A stretch of 64,000 bases of DNA from contig CM048848.1 in the NCBI GenBank assembly GCA_026545225.1, positions 22,732,806 to 22,796,805 of the forward strand, given 5' to 3'. Made by a program: the position numbers and the translations under genes. The DNA is from Cornus controversa. Lineage: Eukaryota; Streptophyta; Magnoliopsida; Cornales; Cornaceae. Of the stretch, positions 10,973 to 22,039 are shown one piece after another (the stretch's first letter is position 1; every line of letters begins with the position of its first letter). The notes below the pieces were generated by a model that saw nothing but the letters and a program-made list of their open reading frames with translations, was not told the origin of the DNA and did no database searches.

Positions 10973-12557
10973 ACATTTTGTCCCAATCTCTATTTTGACT
11001 ATTTTTCATCATAGTGCCTATTAATATAAACAATCAAGGAGTTCCGAAGACTGCACATCCACCCGAAAGGTGTAATTTAATCATTACAAGTGGTTCCAAG
11101 TTGATTCCACTATTTGATTGTGGAATCACCCTCAAATTGGGCTCCGATTAGGGTTATCGACCCTTAATTTTAGTCCTGATTAACATCAAAGCATTTCACA
11201 TACTATAAATCCACCTAAAGGTGAAGTTTCAACAATTCCAAAATTTCACATCATTCCCACCATTGGATCATGGAATTGAGTCCAAATCGGGGCTAAATTA
11301 CAGTTTCCTGTGCCTTAATTTTGATTATGGCGCCCTAATTTGATTCAAGTCAACATTGGAAGGTCATAATCCCTTATCAAAATCAATCAAGAGGTTAAAA
11401 CATCACTTTGGATCATAATCAATCCAATTGCACCATTTTATTTCAAAATGGCCCACCCGATTGCATTAATTTTGACAAATTACGAAATTAGGGCTTTTGG
11501 GTCCATGTTGCCCATTCTCTATTTTTTAAGCCTCTGCCTTCCATCATCAAATCATACAATTTGTGATCCCATGATAATATTAGGGTCATTTTACCTAGAA
11601 GCCCTCAATTTCCCCGTCAATTAGGCTACTTTCACCATTAGATCTAATTTGGACCACCGAAGTCATCCGATCGTGGGTGAAATCCCCAAAATCTCAAATA
11701 TTCATCTTGCCATCATCAAATTCATTATTCCATCATGAAATTCAAGTCATTTTATTCAAAAGTCCTCAAAATTCTACTCCGATTGTGTTACTTTCACTGT
11801 CGAATTATAAAAGGGACTTATAAGTTGTCCGATGGTGATAAGAATTAAGAAGTTCAAAGGGAGACCCCGGTATTTAGTTATTTATTTTTATTTTTGATAA
11901 GAACTGATTTTTTTAGAATCTAATTGATCCTATAGCCCTTCTTCCACCTAAAAAAAGGAGACACATATTGACCTTCTTTGTACAATATGAAAGGGTCCTG
12001 AGCTTCCAAACTCTCCCACTCCAATCTAAGTCATTCAAATAATAAAATTAGCCATCCCCTTCCAAAATTAGTCAGCAATCCTCCATTAAAAGCCAAAGAA
12101 GGAGAAGAAGACTGTACTTTTCAAAAGAGGCATACAACCTTTGAAGGTCTAAGTTGAAACAAGTAAATATTATCAGACGAAGGATTGTATTTTTTAATTT
12201 CTATTTCAGAAGACTCAAGGTAGGGCTTCTAAACCTTCTTATTCTCTGCACTATCCCTTTTTTAGATGCATCTCTAGGATTTTTCTTTTTATTTTTCATT
12301 TTTCTCTCTTTTCATGCATCTCTCTCATCTTCTACTTTCCTTTTTCTTTTATTTCATTGCATTTTTTTAAGTCCATATTTGTATGCAAGCACCCTTGCTT
12401 GTATTTTTCTTTGAAGTAAGCTTAGATGCTACTAAGTCCTATTAATGGTAACATTGTGGCAAATGCAGAAAAGATGAGAGGGGTGAGCACCTCTCTTAGC
12501 CAGCCAAATTTTCAACCCTAGAACGCCAAGGTTTTTTTTTTTTCTCTTTTGTGTACA
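10973..12557 (+). repeat. Possible Tat-like solo LTR
   Basis: It starts TGTAGACACCACATTTTG and could end at GTGTACA (12551-12557), the same kind of ends as the better-supported LTR at 38518-39512 (TGTAGACATT...GTGTACA). There is no protein content; the CT-rich 86-codon frame at 12154 looks spurious. No polypurine tract precedes it, no primer-binding site follows it, and the 5-bp flanks do not match, so a solo LTR is only a working call. Confidence 0.38.
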
Positions 12558-13439
12558 TTCATATATGAAGAACATGAAGTCTTTCCTTTGATGAATTCAT
12601 TTTTATATGAGTTGCATGATGACATTCCAACTTTGGCATACAAGGAGTTGAAAGATCATCATTGTCTTTTTATGACATAATTTGGGAAGAGTTCTCGGAG
12701 GGCAATAAAATTAAAAGAAGCGCAGCGGAAGCAAAAATATAGTTGATTCAAATCTTGGTTCACAGTAAGTGTTCAATCCAGTGCAATAAACGATGTTCAA
12801 TTTGGACATTCCTAAAGGGAGTTTTGGTCTTTTTGGTATAAAGCATTTTTGCTGACTAAGAAATCTAAACTCTGGAATTAGACATTGTGCTTGGCCTGCT
12901 CTCTCTCTCTTTTCAGTTCCAGCTCCTTTCGATTAGTTTCCAAGTTTATCATTCAGATTTTTATGACTTCTTTTGATGGAGTTTCAAGTTTCCAAATCTT
13001 TGATCAAGTCTAGTTAGCTGTGAGTCAATGAAGTCTAATGTATTTTTAATTTTCTGTGCTGTCTTTGTGTAGTTTGTTTGGAAATCTACCTATAGCAGGA
13101 TAGTTGTTTCATGCTAAAATTTATTTTAATTTCTAACCTTTGTAATGGAAGAACAACTTATGAATCAAATTTCAGTCTTTGGCTTCTTGTTATCTTTGCC
13201 CTTATCCCTTGTGTGGATTCTATGTAGGGTGGCGAACTTATCCCTTGGGTTGATTCATTTCGGTGATGAGCTTACCTATACCTTGGGTGTTACTTGTGTT
13301 ACCTCCTATTTCTCTAATTTTTTCGGCTAATCCATAAGCTTTTTAATGGAACAGAAACTTATATGTGATATAAATTATCTTCAATGAACTTGAAAAAATA
13401 ATTTACGAAGAAAAACATATTGCACTTAAAATAATAACA
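12558..13439. other. Unassigned stretch downstream of the TNL relic
   Basis: No domain recognised on either strand. On the minus strand this would follow the LRR exon at 13444-13505, so it may be decayed intron or LRR sequence of the TNL. The 61-codon plus frame at 13145 has no known match. Confidence 0.35.
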
Positions 13440-13443
13440 TTAC

Positions 13444-13505
13444 CTTCATGTCGTCAATCAGGCTTTCACAATGCACAAGATGCAATTCCTCTGGAAATGA
13501 GAACC
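13444..13505 (-). pseudogene. Candidate small LRR exon of the TNL
   Basis: The minus strand reads FSFPEELHLVHCESLIDDMK, an LRR-like segment. It is preceded by a T-rich tract ending in AG (acceptor at 13506-13507) and followed by GTAATG (donor at 13442-13443). Exon status rests on these splice words only. Confidence 0.45.
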
Positions 13506-13789
13506 CTGAAAAATTAAAAAAAAAATTCGGCAGATATTTGTAGTCACTGAGATTAATGACCTTTAACATCTCCAGAAAATATTAAAAAAATAAGTCAGCT
13601 TCAATTGACTGTCAAAAATTAATTTTTTCGAAAGACCGAAGAAAATTATTTAATAGAAGCACGGTGTGTAGAAGAATAATCTTAAAATTATTTAATAGAA
13701 GCATGTAGAAAAATAATCTTACTTTTATATTTGTCCAAATTCCTTTGAACAGACTTTGACTTGAACGGATTAGTACCAGTTTTTTTGGA

Positions 13790-14030
13790 TGGCAAATATT
13801 CTCGAGGATTTCAATGAAGATACCTTAACTCATTTGAAAGATATGTAAGGCAACCATGAAGCTGAACGCCACTAATTTTTAGTATTCTCAGTTTCCTTAT
13901 CTTTGTGAAGGCAACAACGCCTACATACAACCCCAACTCAAAGAAGTCGACACCTCCTAAAGATAATCCTTTCTCAGTTAGCATAATGGCTTGGATACTT
14001 TCGGTAACCTATAAACCAATAAAATGGAAT
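13790..14030 (-). pseudogene. TNL post-NBS linker and first LRR
   Basis: The minus strand reads TESIQAIML, then FTKIRKLRILKISGVQLHG and LSNELRYLH, closely following the TNL pattern GTE.IEGI.L ... F..M..LRLLK....L.G....L...LRYL.W. A stop replaces the tryptophan codon after LRYLH. In intact TNLs this is the start of exon 3. Confidence 0.8.
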
Positions 14031-14219
14031 ATCTAAAGTGTATGCCAGTAAAATAAAAACGTAACTAATTAAAACTATACAACTTCAAAGCAGCCTACAT
14101 GAAAAAATTCAATACAAGAAATTTTTTTTTTTTTTTGCATAGCCTGCGAGTGGAAAGAAACTAATATATATATATATGCATTGACACGTAATATATTTTC
14201 AGAGATACTTCATAGATGT

Positions 14220-14867
14220 CCTCATAAGATCACAACCTACGGCACCTTCCAGGATTTTCGGATTCTTGATGAACAATATCTTGACCCATTTCTTCTATCA
14301 AATCATGCATTTATAGCGTGTGGTATTCTGATATAGTGATGAGAGAGTCAGAGACCTCTCAATAAGAACCTTTATTCCAATGATGGGTTGAAAATCACAA
14401 CTCCGAAAAATATTTTTAGCAAATTGTACTTTATATATCCTTTGAAGAAACACTCAATATCGAGGAATATAGCCTTCTCATTTTTATCAACGCCATCAAA
14501 ACTTATTCTGAAAATATCTTGAATTTCTTTGGGAGGGTTGCTCTTTAATTTATCCAATTCACATACCCATTCTAGAATGCTTCTTCCACAAAACTTGGAG
14601 AGCTAATGGAAGACCTTTGACATAATATTTTACACGGTGTGAGAGTTCTCGATACTTTTCTATAGGATTGTTTTGCTTGAATGCATGTCAATTGAAAAGT
14701 TCAAGTGCTTCATTGTCATCTAATAGCTCAGCCTTCTATGCTTTAACATTGTACTTTGTCAACAACCATTCATTTCTAGTTGTTATGATAATTCTATTTC
14801 CTGAACCAAACCGATTATGTCCTATTCCAGCTAAACTCCTTAACTGATTCTCATGATTTACATCATC
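14220..14867 (-). pseudogene. TNL NB-ARC domain, C-terminal half
   Basis: Minus-strand pieces read RIIITTRNEWLLTKYNVKA (RNBS-B), DDNEALELFN, KGLPLAL (GLPL), EIQDIFRISFDGVD, IFLDIECFFKG (RNBS-D; the family usually has IFLDIACFFKG) and MHDLIEEMGQDIV (MHD, the nucleotide-state switch). Several frame changes separate them. The domain continues beyond the L1 insertion at 15582. Confidence 0.88.
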
Positions 14868-14884
14868 AAGAACTACAATAATCT
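14868..14884. repeat. Target-site duplication of the L1, left copy
   Basis: aagaactacaataatct (17 bp) is repeated exactly at 15565-15581. On the minus strand it encodes the IIVVL part of the kinase-2 motif. Confidence 0.92.
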
Positions 14885-15564
14885 GCTCTTGAAAGACTCT
14901 CCACCATTGACAGACTTGCATGGCCTATAAAAAGATTCCAAATTGCTGCTGCCTTTGTCTCTTTGCTCCAGAATCACACTCCCACCTCTTTTTTCAATGT
15001 TCATTTTCCTTTTCAATCTGGAATCACTTTCAAAGAATGCTCAACATTAGTCTAATCCTGACAAACTGGCAGGACCTCCTTGCTAGTCCATCTTCTGCCT
15101 GGACTCATCACACTTTGCATATCTCCCACAAGCTGATCCTAGCGCCACTGTCTACTTCATCTGGAAAGAAAGGAATAATCCTGTCTTCAAGGACAAGGTC
15201 TCCACTGTCCCAGCTATCATCAACTCTATTATTAAAACAATTAAACTCAGGCTCTATCCATGCCCCTTCAAAAACAAAAAAAGCAGCTAGATCGTTAATT
15301 AGCATCATTATGGATTATGAACTTCACTCCCATTACTCACAGTCGTCTGTGATCATGCTCCTGATGCCTTACTGCTGCTTTTGATTTCTTTTGTTCTACT
15401 TTCACCTCTTATATGCTTTGTCTCAAACACTTGATGTTCACTCTATTGCTACCCTTGGTTTGGCTCATTTTGTTGCTGCTCTATAGCTTGTTTGCTCCTT
15501 TGGAGCTTCTTGTACATCCTCTTTTCCTTATATATACACCGACATTTAGCAAAAAAAATAAATA
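14885..15564 (+). mobile_element. 5'-truncated L1-type LINE insertion
   Basis: About 680 bp, bounded by perfect 17-bp target duplications and ending in an A-rich tail (aaaaaaaataaat at 15551-15564), the hallmarks of target-primed LINE integration. It encodes the C-terminal zinc region of plant L1 ORF2: ALERLSTIDRLAW at the start, then CLF.PESHSHLFFQCSFSFSIW near 14955-15035. The downstream C-terminal tail (ERNN..FKD, KNKKAARSL) is readable in more than one frame, so the copy is mutated as well as truncated. A second copy of the same family lies at 50533-51232 on the other strand. Confidence 0.93.
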
Positions 15565-15581
15565 AAGAACTACAATAATCT
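15565..15581. repeat. Target-site duplication of the L1, right copy
   Basis: Exact second copy of the 17-bp sequence at 14868-14884. Beyond it the TNL NB-ARC frame resumes on the minus strand. Confidence 0.92.
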
Positions 15582-15740
15582 TTTTATGCTTAAGTCTATC
15601 ATTTATCTCATTGATTCCCCTGTCAGAGTGCGAAATCTTTAAATAATTATCCACTAGGGTCTTCCCTCACATTTTCAAGAAAACAACTTCCTTCAAATTC
15701 ATTTGATGTTTGGTTGAAAACCTCTTTGGAAACTAGTTGA
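15582..15740 (-). pseudogene. TNL NB-ARC domain, N-terminal piece
   Basis: The minus strand reads VFNQTSNEFEGSCFLENVRED, then GINEIN and RLKHK leading into the interrupted kinase-2 motif. FEGSCFLENVRE is the RNBS-A signature of TNLs. The P-loop that should lie just upstream is not visible in 15741-15960. Confidence 0.85.
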
Positions 15741-16234
15741 AAACATTATATAAAGGATAAAATAATTATACTTGGTGTTTGAGAGCACCAAATGGGCACC
15801 TTACATTTGGAATTGGAGAAAATTTAGGTCAAAGTTTAAAATGAATTTTCTCCAATTTTAAATTAAAAAGCGCAATTTTGGTGCTCCCACTAATGAATAG
15901 TTTTGATTTATTAAAATCAAAATATAGGAAAAAAAATAAATAACAAACATATTAGTAACAGAGCCATGATACCTTTTATACCAAACTATACTCGCCTACT
16001 GAAATGTTAAGTTCAATTGCCAGGCAATCTAATTATGCAAGGAATATGTAGTGCATTAGGTAGTTGGTATTGATAAGTAGTTGATGTTTTACCACAAACA
16101 ATAAATTAATTGAAATAGTAAATAATTAAACTAAGCTAATTATTGTCTGTTGCTCTTGACCACAAACAATAAAATAATATATACTTTGAACTAAGCTAGT
16201 ACTAGTAGTAACTGATAGAAGATGAACATATAAA
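15741..16234. other. Probable decayed TNL intron 1, nothing else seen
   Basis: AT-rich sequence between the TIR remnant and the NB-ARC remnant, where TNL genes normally carry their first intron and the start of exon 2. No P-loop was found. Confidence 0.35.
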
Positions 16235-16480
16235 TTACCTATTAGCTGCATCTTCTAATTAAATCCAATCCGCTTATATTTGCTACTTCCTTCAAAGCAG
16301 CAAATATGAGGCCAGCCACTTATCTTTGCCGGCTGTGACAAACTAGTTCGAGTTCAGATACATTCACCTCATCTATAACAACGCTGTTCTTTATGGAAAC
16401 ACTGGTTGTGACTCCTCACATTCAATAGCAACATCAAGGAACAATTCATATCTTGCACCAAATGAAGAGTTTCTAAAAGA
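16235..16480 (-). pseudogene. TNL TIR domain remnant
   Basis: The minus strand gives SSFGARYELFLDV near 16450-16480, like the start of TIR domains (SS...YDVFLSF), and AALKEVANISGLDLIR near 16260-16310, like their end (W..AL.E.AN.SGWDL). The middle of the domain is missing, so this is a collapsed first exon. A gtaatt donor follows on the minus strand at about 16237. Confidence 0.62.
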
Positions 16481-16726
16481 ATCAAACAAAGTTCAAGTAA
16501 TATAAACTTGTAATATCCTCCTTATCAATAAAAACAGGTAGAAGAGACAAGAACAAATTTGAAAAACATAACCAAATAGAACGCTAGCATCTTTCTTTTC
16601 ACATCTTTCTTGTCTTCCTTTATGAATCAACTCAGCTTATGCCAACCTAAATAAGTGCTTCACCCTTCTCCCAATGCTTTTTAGATGTATGACTGCATTA
16701 GAAAAACTATAGCAACAAAGAAGATG

Positions 16727-17213
16727 TTAGATAAAAATTCTTGGTTGAAAACCATCACCTAAAATCACAGAATCGTTTATGTCGGATCACCAAGAATGAA
16801 TCAACAAATAAAAGAAAGCGTACCTAAATCTATATCCACCAATTGGTCTCTAGAGCCGTGCGGTTGGCCTTCTAGATCAACACGTTTCTCTTAGAAAAGC
16901 CCTTTAGTTTTGTCTCGGTATTTTCTCTCTTCAATGATGGGATGTCAGAAAGAATAAAACCCTACGTGTGTTCTGGGACCAAAACCACCATATATATAAC
17001 TACCTGTTATCTTTAGGTATTTTTATTTCTGCTCATCATAAAAATAGAAATTACCCTTTAGTCTCTACACATTAAAGGCCCATACCTTATCAAATACATT
17101 AAAGCCCAAATTACTGAAAACTTAACAGATCACTTTTATTTAGGCTTAAACTTATTTGACAGTTTTAAACACATAATTATTCACATATATGCCCAATGTT
17201 GGATTAATGATCC
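16727..17213 (-). repeat. 3' LTR of a Ty1/copia element
   Basis: On the minus strand the LTR starts TTGGATCATTAATCCAACA just after the polypurine tract and runs about 490 bp to ...tctaaca near 16727. It holds a TATA-like tatatatatgg near 16990. Its start forms a small inverted repeat (TTGGAT / ATCCAA). The LTR lies next to the TNL TIR remnant. The matching 5' LTR was not found at the other end. Confidence 0.72.
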
Positions 17214-17228
17214 AATAATCTCCCACTT
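17214..17228 (-). other. Copia polypurine tract
   Basis: The minus strand reads aagtgggagatta directly before the LTR, the usual plant Ty1/copia tract (GTGGGAGATT). Confidence 0.78.
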
Positions 17229-17836
17229 AGGCTATGTGTAACCTTATAATTATGCTTTGCAAAAAATAACCAAACTAGCTCAACTTTGTTGTCTCAACTT
17301 TGCTGTCATTACCAAAATGTATCTATAACCAATCCGGTCCATCAATCATACCAATATAGAATCAAAGCGGTATTTGTTACAACTGTCGTAACTCAACCCA
17401 TCAATGGTCATGTATGTCGATATAACTGAATGACAGGGATCATAATGTGGATGTGTAGCATGAAAATTTCATGCAATGTGATCTTAACATGTCTATTTCC
17501 AACTGGTCCACCCTTAAACCTTAGTGAGATCAGACCATACTAAAATCAGAATGTAACCTTAAACTTTAGTGAGATTATACCATACTAAAATCAGAATCTA
17601 AATAAACCGAAACTTTATTTCTGTAGAAAATAATCTAAAAATATCCATAAATGGAAAAAAACTGTAAATGTCTATATCATGAAAGCATTTAAAATTACAA
17701 ACTCCCACTAAAATTGAAATTCATCAATTGACATAACACCTATATGAGCAGTGTGCTCATGAAACACTTTGGGTAGCAATCCCTTAGTAAGCAAATCCAC
17801 AACTATGGAGTTTGTTCCAATGTGCTTTATAGACAA
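17229..17836. other. Copia 3' internal non-coding part
   Basis: AT-rich sequence between the RNase H region and the polypurine tract on the minus strand. The word 'aaactttagtgagat(t/c)a(t/g)accatactaaaatcagaat' occurs twice (about 17515 and 17565), a short tandem repeat of about 54 bp. Confidence 0.5.
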
Positions 17837-20562
17837 CTATCCACTCTGAACTCTTTCTTTAACAACTAGGAACTTGATGTCTATATGCTTTGACTTCTTT
17901 GAGCTCCTGTTATTGTTGGAATACAGAATTGCTAACTTATTGTCACAAAATAACTTGAGTGGTCTTTCAGTACCGTCCATTATGCGCAGTCCCATGACAA
18001 AATTTCGCAGCCATACTCTATGATTGGATGCCTCATAACATGCTATGAACTCTACTACCATGGTAGAAGAGGCTGTAAGTGACTATTTAGCACTCTTTCA
18101 GGAGACTGCACCTCCAGCTAGCAGATAGATATAGCTCGACGTAGATTTCATACTATCTTGGCATCCAGCAAAATCAGAGTCGATATACCCAACGATCTCA
18201 AGTTGATCCAACCTCTAATATGTGAGCATGTAGTCTTTTGTTCTCTACAAAGACCGTAAGACCCGTTTAGCTGCTTTCCATTGGTCTAGTCCTGGATTGC
18301 TTAAATATCTGCCCAATATTCCAGTAACATACGCAATATCCGGATGTGTACAAACCTGAGCATACATTAGAATCCCTACTAGTAAGGCATAGGGAATCTT
18401 CTACATTTCTTTTTCTCAAAATCTTTCTTAGGGCACTGATTGAGACTAAACTTGTCTCCATTAGCCACAGGGGTATCACCTGGTTTGCAATCCTGCATGT
18501 CATATCTCTTGAGAACCTTTTCGATATGGCTCTTTTATAACAATCCAAAAATACCCTGAGAGTGATCCCGGTGTATCTGAATGCCTAATACAAAAGAGGC
18601 GTTACCAAGATCTTTCATCTCAAAATTCTTAGCTAGAAATCTCTTAGTTTCATGCAATAAGCCTATATCGTTGCTGACAAGCAAGATGTCATCGACATAT
18701 TAAACTAGAAATATATGTTTGCTCCCACAGAAGTTATGGTATATACAATTATCGACCAAATTCATCTCAAAATAGAATGAGATGATCACTTGATGAAACT
18801 TGAAATACCATTGTCGAGATGCTTATTTGAGTCCATAGATAGATTTCTTAAGTTTGCAAACCATATTATTTGGGTCTCCGAACATAAAGTTTTCTGGCTA
18901 CACCATGTAGATCGTTTCATCAATGTTACCATTGACAAACACTGTCTTCACATCCATCTGATGTAACTCAAGATTGAAATGCGCCACTAATGTTATTATA
19001 ATTCTGAAAGAGTCTTCCGAAGAAACTGGAGAAAAAGTCTCTTTATAGTCGATGCCTTCTTTCTGTGTAAAGCCCTTTGCAATAAGACGTGCCTTGTATC
19101 ATTCCACATCACCTTTTCATCCCTCTTGGTCTTAAATATCCATTTGCAACCAATAGGTTTTGTACCTTCTAGCAACGGGACAAGATCCCACACGTCATTG
19201 TCCTTTATGGACTTAATATCCCCATTCATAGCACCAATCCACTTTTGAGAGTTATAACTTTCCATGGTTTGATGAAAGTTGATAGGATCATCTTCCATCA
19301 CTCTAATATCTATGTCATGTTCTTAGAGAAATACAATGTAGAGATCTGGCACTGCACTTTTTCTCTCTATAGTGGATCTCCTTAATGGTATAGGTTCTTG
19401 AGGTGCTAAAGCTTGTTCTTCAGGAATAATTTCTTGAATGGGAGGTTCTCTGACATTGTCTTGATTTGTTGTGTCTTGAACAAGGTCAAAATTGGAATCC
19501 TGATCAATGCCAATAACACTTGTGGGAATATCAACGTATTTCTCTTCAAAGACAAAGTCCCTAACTATGTCTCCCCCCACAAGCATGTTTAGCTGAACAT
19601 CCCCAAATATACAAGTGCTTTAGACTAAGCTTCTTGCCCATCCATAATTCGTTAGGGGTTTTGGCAGTGGCTTTAGTTGGAACTCTATTAAGGATATATA
19701 CTGCAGTCTTAAGTGCTTCTCCCCAGAGTTATTCTGGAAATGTAGAATGACCAATCATACTCCTCACCATGTCCTTAAGCGTCTTTCAGCAACACCATTC
19801 ATAGTGGGCAAACCTGACATAGTGTACTGTGGGACGATGTCGCATTCCTCTAGGAACTTAGCAAACAGTCTTGGACGTTGTTCACTTGAACTGTCATATC
19901 TGCGATAGTACTCACTACCACAGTCAGATCTGACACTTTTAATCCTTTTGTTGAGTTGGTTCTCAATTTCAACCATATAATTTTTGAACACATCTAGTGA
20001 CTGTGATTTTCATGAATGAGATATATATAGTTATGTCTGGAAAAATTGTCTATGAATGTTATAAAGTATTGTGGACCATTCCAAGCAACCCTAGGGAATG
20101 GCCCATAAATATCTGTATGTTTAAGTTTTAAGATGTCCAAAGTCCCGTTGGCTTCAAATCTCCTTTTGTTGGTTTGTTTTCCCTTTATATAGTTAACACA
20201 AACTTCAAAATTTGTGAAATCTAAGGGATCGAGAATTTCATCTGACACAAGTCTCTCTATTCTCCATCTGGAGATATGACCTAATCTTTTGTGCCATAAT
20301 GCAATCAAATTCTCACTGGTTAATTTTCTCTTGGTCCCTTATGTACTTAAATGCAAGGATTCATTAAATGAAGCAATTGTATCAATTAAATAAAGATTAT
20401 CGTAACTTGACAAAGAACTGGAACCAACTAATTTTGAATTATAAAAAAACTAAATTTTCCATTCCCAAATAAACATGAATAACAAAATTTGTCCAAAGTA
20501 GAAATAGAAATCAAATTCCATTTGAAAGACAGTACAATAAAAGTCTCATCAAGATTCAAATA
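17837..20562 (-). pseudogene. Ty1/copia pol (fossil)
   Basis: Minus-strand pieces follow the copia order: GAG-pre-integrase (LWHKRLGHISRWRIERL, near 20240-20300), integrase core (RSDCGSEYY near 19920; GVAERRLRT near 19770), the integrase-RT linker (about 19320-19590), reverse transcriptase (DNDVWDLVPL, PIGCKWIFKTK near 19140-19200, and later RT parts near 18270-18900) and RNase H (LKLFCDN near 17950; KHIDIKFLVVKERVQSG near 17840-17890). Gene order INT before RT proves Ty1/copia. Gag and protease are absent and the 5' LTR was not found. The frame is broken roughly ten times, so it is old. Lineage within copia not assigned. Confidence 0.92.
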
Positions 20563-20916
20563 TTGGAAATGTGAAAGTCCTAAGAGCTATTTTTGGATGA
20601 TACTTGTTCGATGCATCGGAGATTCAATGCATCGAAGTCATCACTTCGATAGATCGGAGTCACTTTTTGCAGCATGCTTTGAAAATTGCCCCTAACTTCA
20701 AATAGACATAACTTCTTCATTTTAAATTGGAATTGAGTGTGGTTTTTCTTGAAATTGAGTATTTTTGGACCCTATTTCTAATAGACTAAGTATCACACTC
20801 AAATTCTAAATGCATAGGATGTTATATTTCAGATACTTAACGGTTTATGGACGTGACTGGGCAGAGCATCTACTATTCACCCTCGGTTCCTAGGAGTCGG
20901 GAATTGGGGTGTGACA
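20563..20916 (+). repeat. Partial 5' LTR of a pol-less Tekay element
   Basis: From 'aagtcctaagagctatttttgg' to GGGGTGTGACA this matches, by eye at roughly 80-85%, the last 375 bp of the LTR ending at 29434. It abuts the copia remnant, so the upstream part of the LTR is missing. Low similarity between the two LTR ends means an old insertion. It contains three copies or variants of the palindrome TTCGATGCATCGAA. Confidence 0.8.
20607..20658. repeat. Palindrome cluster (GATGCATC type) in the LTR
   Basis: Three sites: ttcgatgcatcgga (20607), ttcaatgcatcgaa (20623), ttcgatagatcgga (20645). They vary around the 14-bp perfect palindrome TTCGATGCATCGAA, which is found intact in the sister LTR at 29029 and 29140. 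Confidence 0.85.
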
Positions 20917-20919
20917 ACA

Positions 20920-20931
20920 TAGTATCAGAGC
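20920..20931 (+). other. Primer-binding site, initiator tRNA-Met type
   Basis: tagtatcagagc, three bases after the LTR end, differs by one base from TGGTATCAGAGC, the usual plant Ty3/gypsy site for initiator tRNA-Met. Confidence 0.75.
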
Positions 20932-21236
20932 ACTAGGTTTGAATACCTAGGGGTGACGAGTTGGGGTTGAGAATTGAAACTCTAGATTTGGAAAGTCTAT
21001 AGTAGCAAGGTCATGGGAAAATTAAACCTTGCATGATTTGAGTTAAAAAGTGGTACATAAGGATTTAGACTTGAGGTTATAAATTGCTTATGTGGAACAT
21101 GATTATTTGTTTATGCATTCATGACATGCAAATTATGGGTTGACTCAGTATGACGTTATGGAAGCATGATAAGAGTGGATTAGTCAAATGACGTATACCT
21201 TGCTCTTGAGTATTTCCTTTTTACCTTTGTAGCAAG

Positions 21237-22020
21237 ATGACTTTGGGGAAAGATCATGGAAAGACACCATCTAGATCACGAGAAATTAATGATGAAATTC
21301 AGGCCGTTATGGATATAACTACAACCCTACAACAACTTGCAAGGGTGATGAGCACTACGACAAGGATGCAGCATGCGAGTCTGATACAGGTGAGTGGACA
21401 TGCTAGGAAAAGTCAAAGACGAGCAGTACCAGTAACCACTTTACCCATGGGATCTTCTCGACTGGATGGGTTATGCTTTCATTGGCATCAACTAGGCCAC
21501 CAATGATCTGAGTGCCCAAGGAGGGTGTTGACACCAAGGGAAGGTTAGTTTTGTTACCATTGTCGTCAATATGGCCATGATGGATTTTTTTTCCCTAGGA
21601 GAATGATTACACATTATGAGATAATGTCTTAATAGTATCTTCCACAATCTTCTGTGTGCCAATCTAGTATTGGGATGCTACCACCAACCCTAATGACTAT
21701 ATGGATTCCTATGCTTGTGGAATCCTGTCAACCACCAAAGAATTATTTGCATTGTCGCCAGCCTAGACACGTTAGGCGTGATTGTCCTCAAAGGCAAGTA
21801 GTGGGACCAGTGCCAGTGATTTTAGTTCGAAGACCGAGCATGCTACTATTGCCAGTAGCCTGGCCATTATCGTGGTGATTGTCCTCAAAGGCACACAATC
21901 CCACGAGTTCCAGCAGTACCGATAAGGGATAGGGCATGCTACTATTCTAAGCAGCCTGGACATATCAAGGCTAACTGCCCATAGAGGGAGAATGCAAAGA
22001 AATGGACAAGACTTTAGTGA
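21237..22020 (+). pseudogene. Gag-like region with an array of zinc knuckles (fossil)
   Basis: An N-terminal stretch (RSREINDEIQAVMD) is followed by up to five CCHC-like knuckle words within about 500 bp: CFHWHQLGH (near 21475), CYHCRQYGHDG (near 21555), CLHCRQPRHVRRDC (near 21747), one with PGHYRGDC (near 21860) and CYYSKQPGHIKANC (near 21940). Knuckles bind RNA in the nucleocapsid. Chromovirus Gag normally has one or two, so the array is unusual. The region is broken several times. Confidence 0.6.
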
Positions 22021-22039
22021 CAGCTTGGTGATGAGGTAT

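Larger units (their letters stand above)
13440..16480 (-). pseudogene. TIR-NBS-LRR disease resistance gene, broken
   Basis: TNL proteins are cytoplasmic immune receptors that sense pathogen effectors. Minus-strand pieces follow the family order: TIR start and TIR end (16235-16480), NB-ARC (14220-15740) with FEGSCFLENVRED, kinase-2 IIVVLDDV, RNBS-B RIIITTRN, KGLPLAL and MHDLIEEMGQDIV, then the post-NBS/LRR segment (FTKIRKLRILKISGVQLHG) at 13790-14000 and an LRR exon at 13444-13505. It is dead: the P-loop and most of the TIR are not legible, there are at least five frame breaks or stops (for example in GRCRRL* just after the MHD motif and in YLH*NP in the LRR), and an L1 LINE interrupts kinase-2. 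The C-terminal LRR end is probably at 4598-4816. Confidence 0.9.

Noticed and set aside
12154-12414. 86-codon Phe/Leu-rich frame resembling a membrane protein
   Set aside because: T- and C-rich sequence gives Phe/Leu/Ser codons by composition. No conserved family seen.
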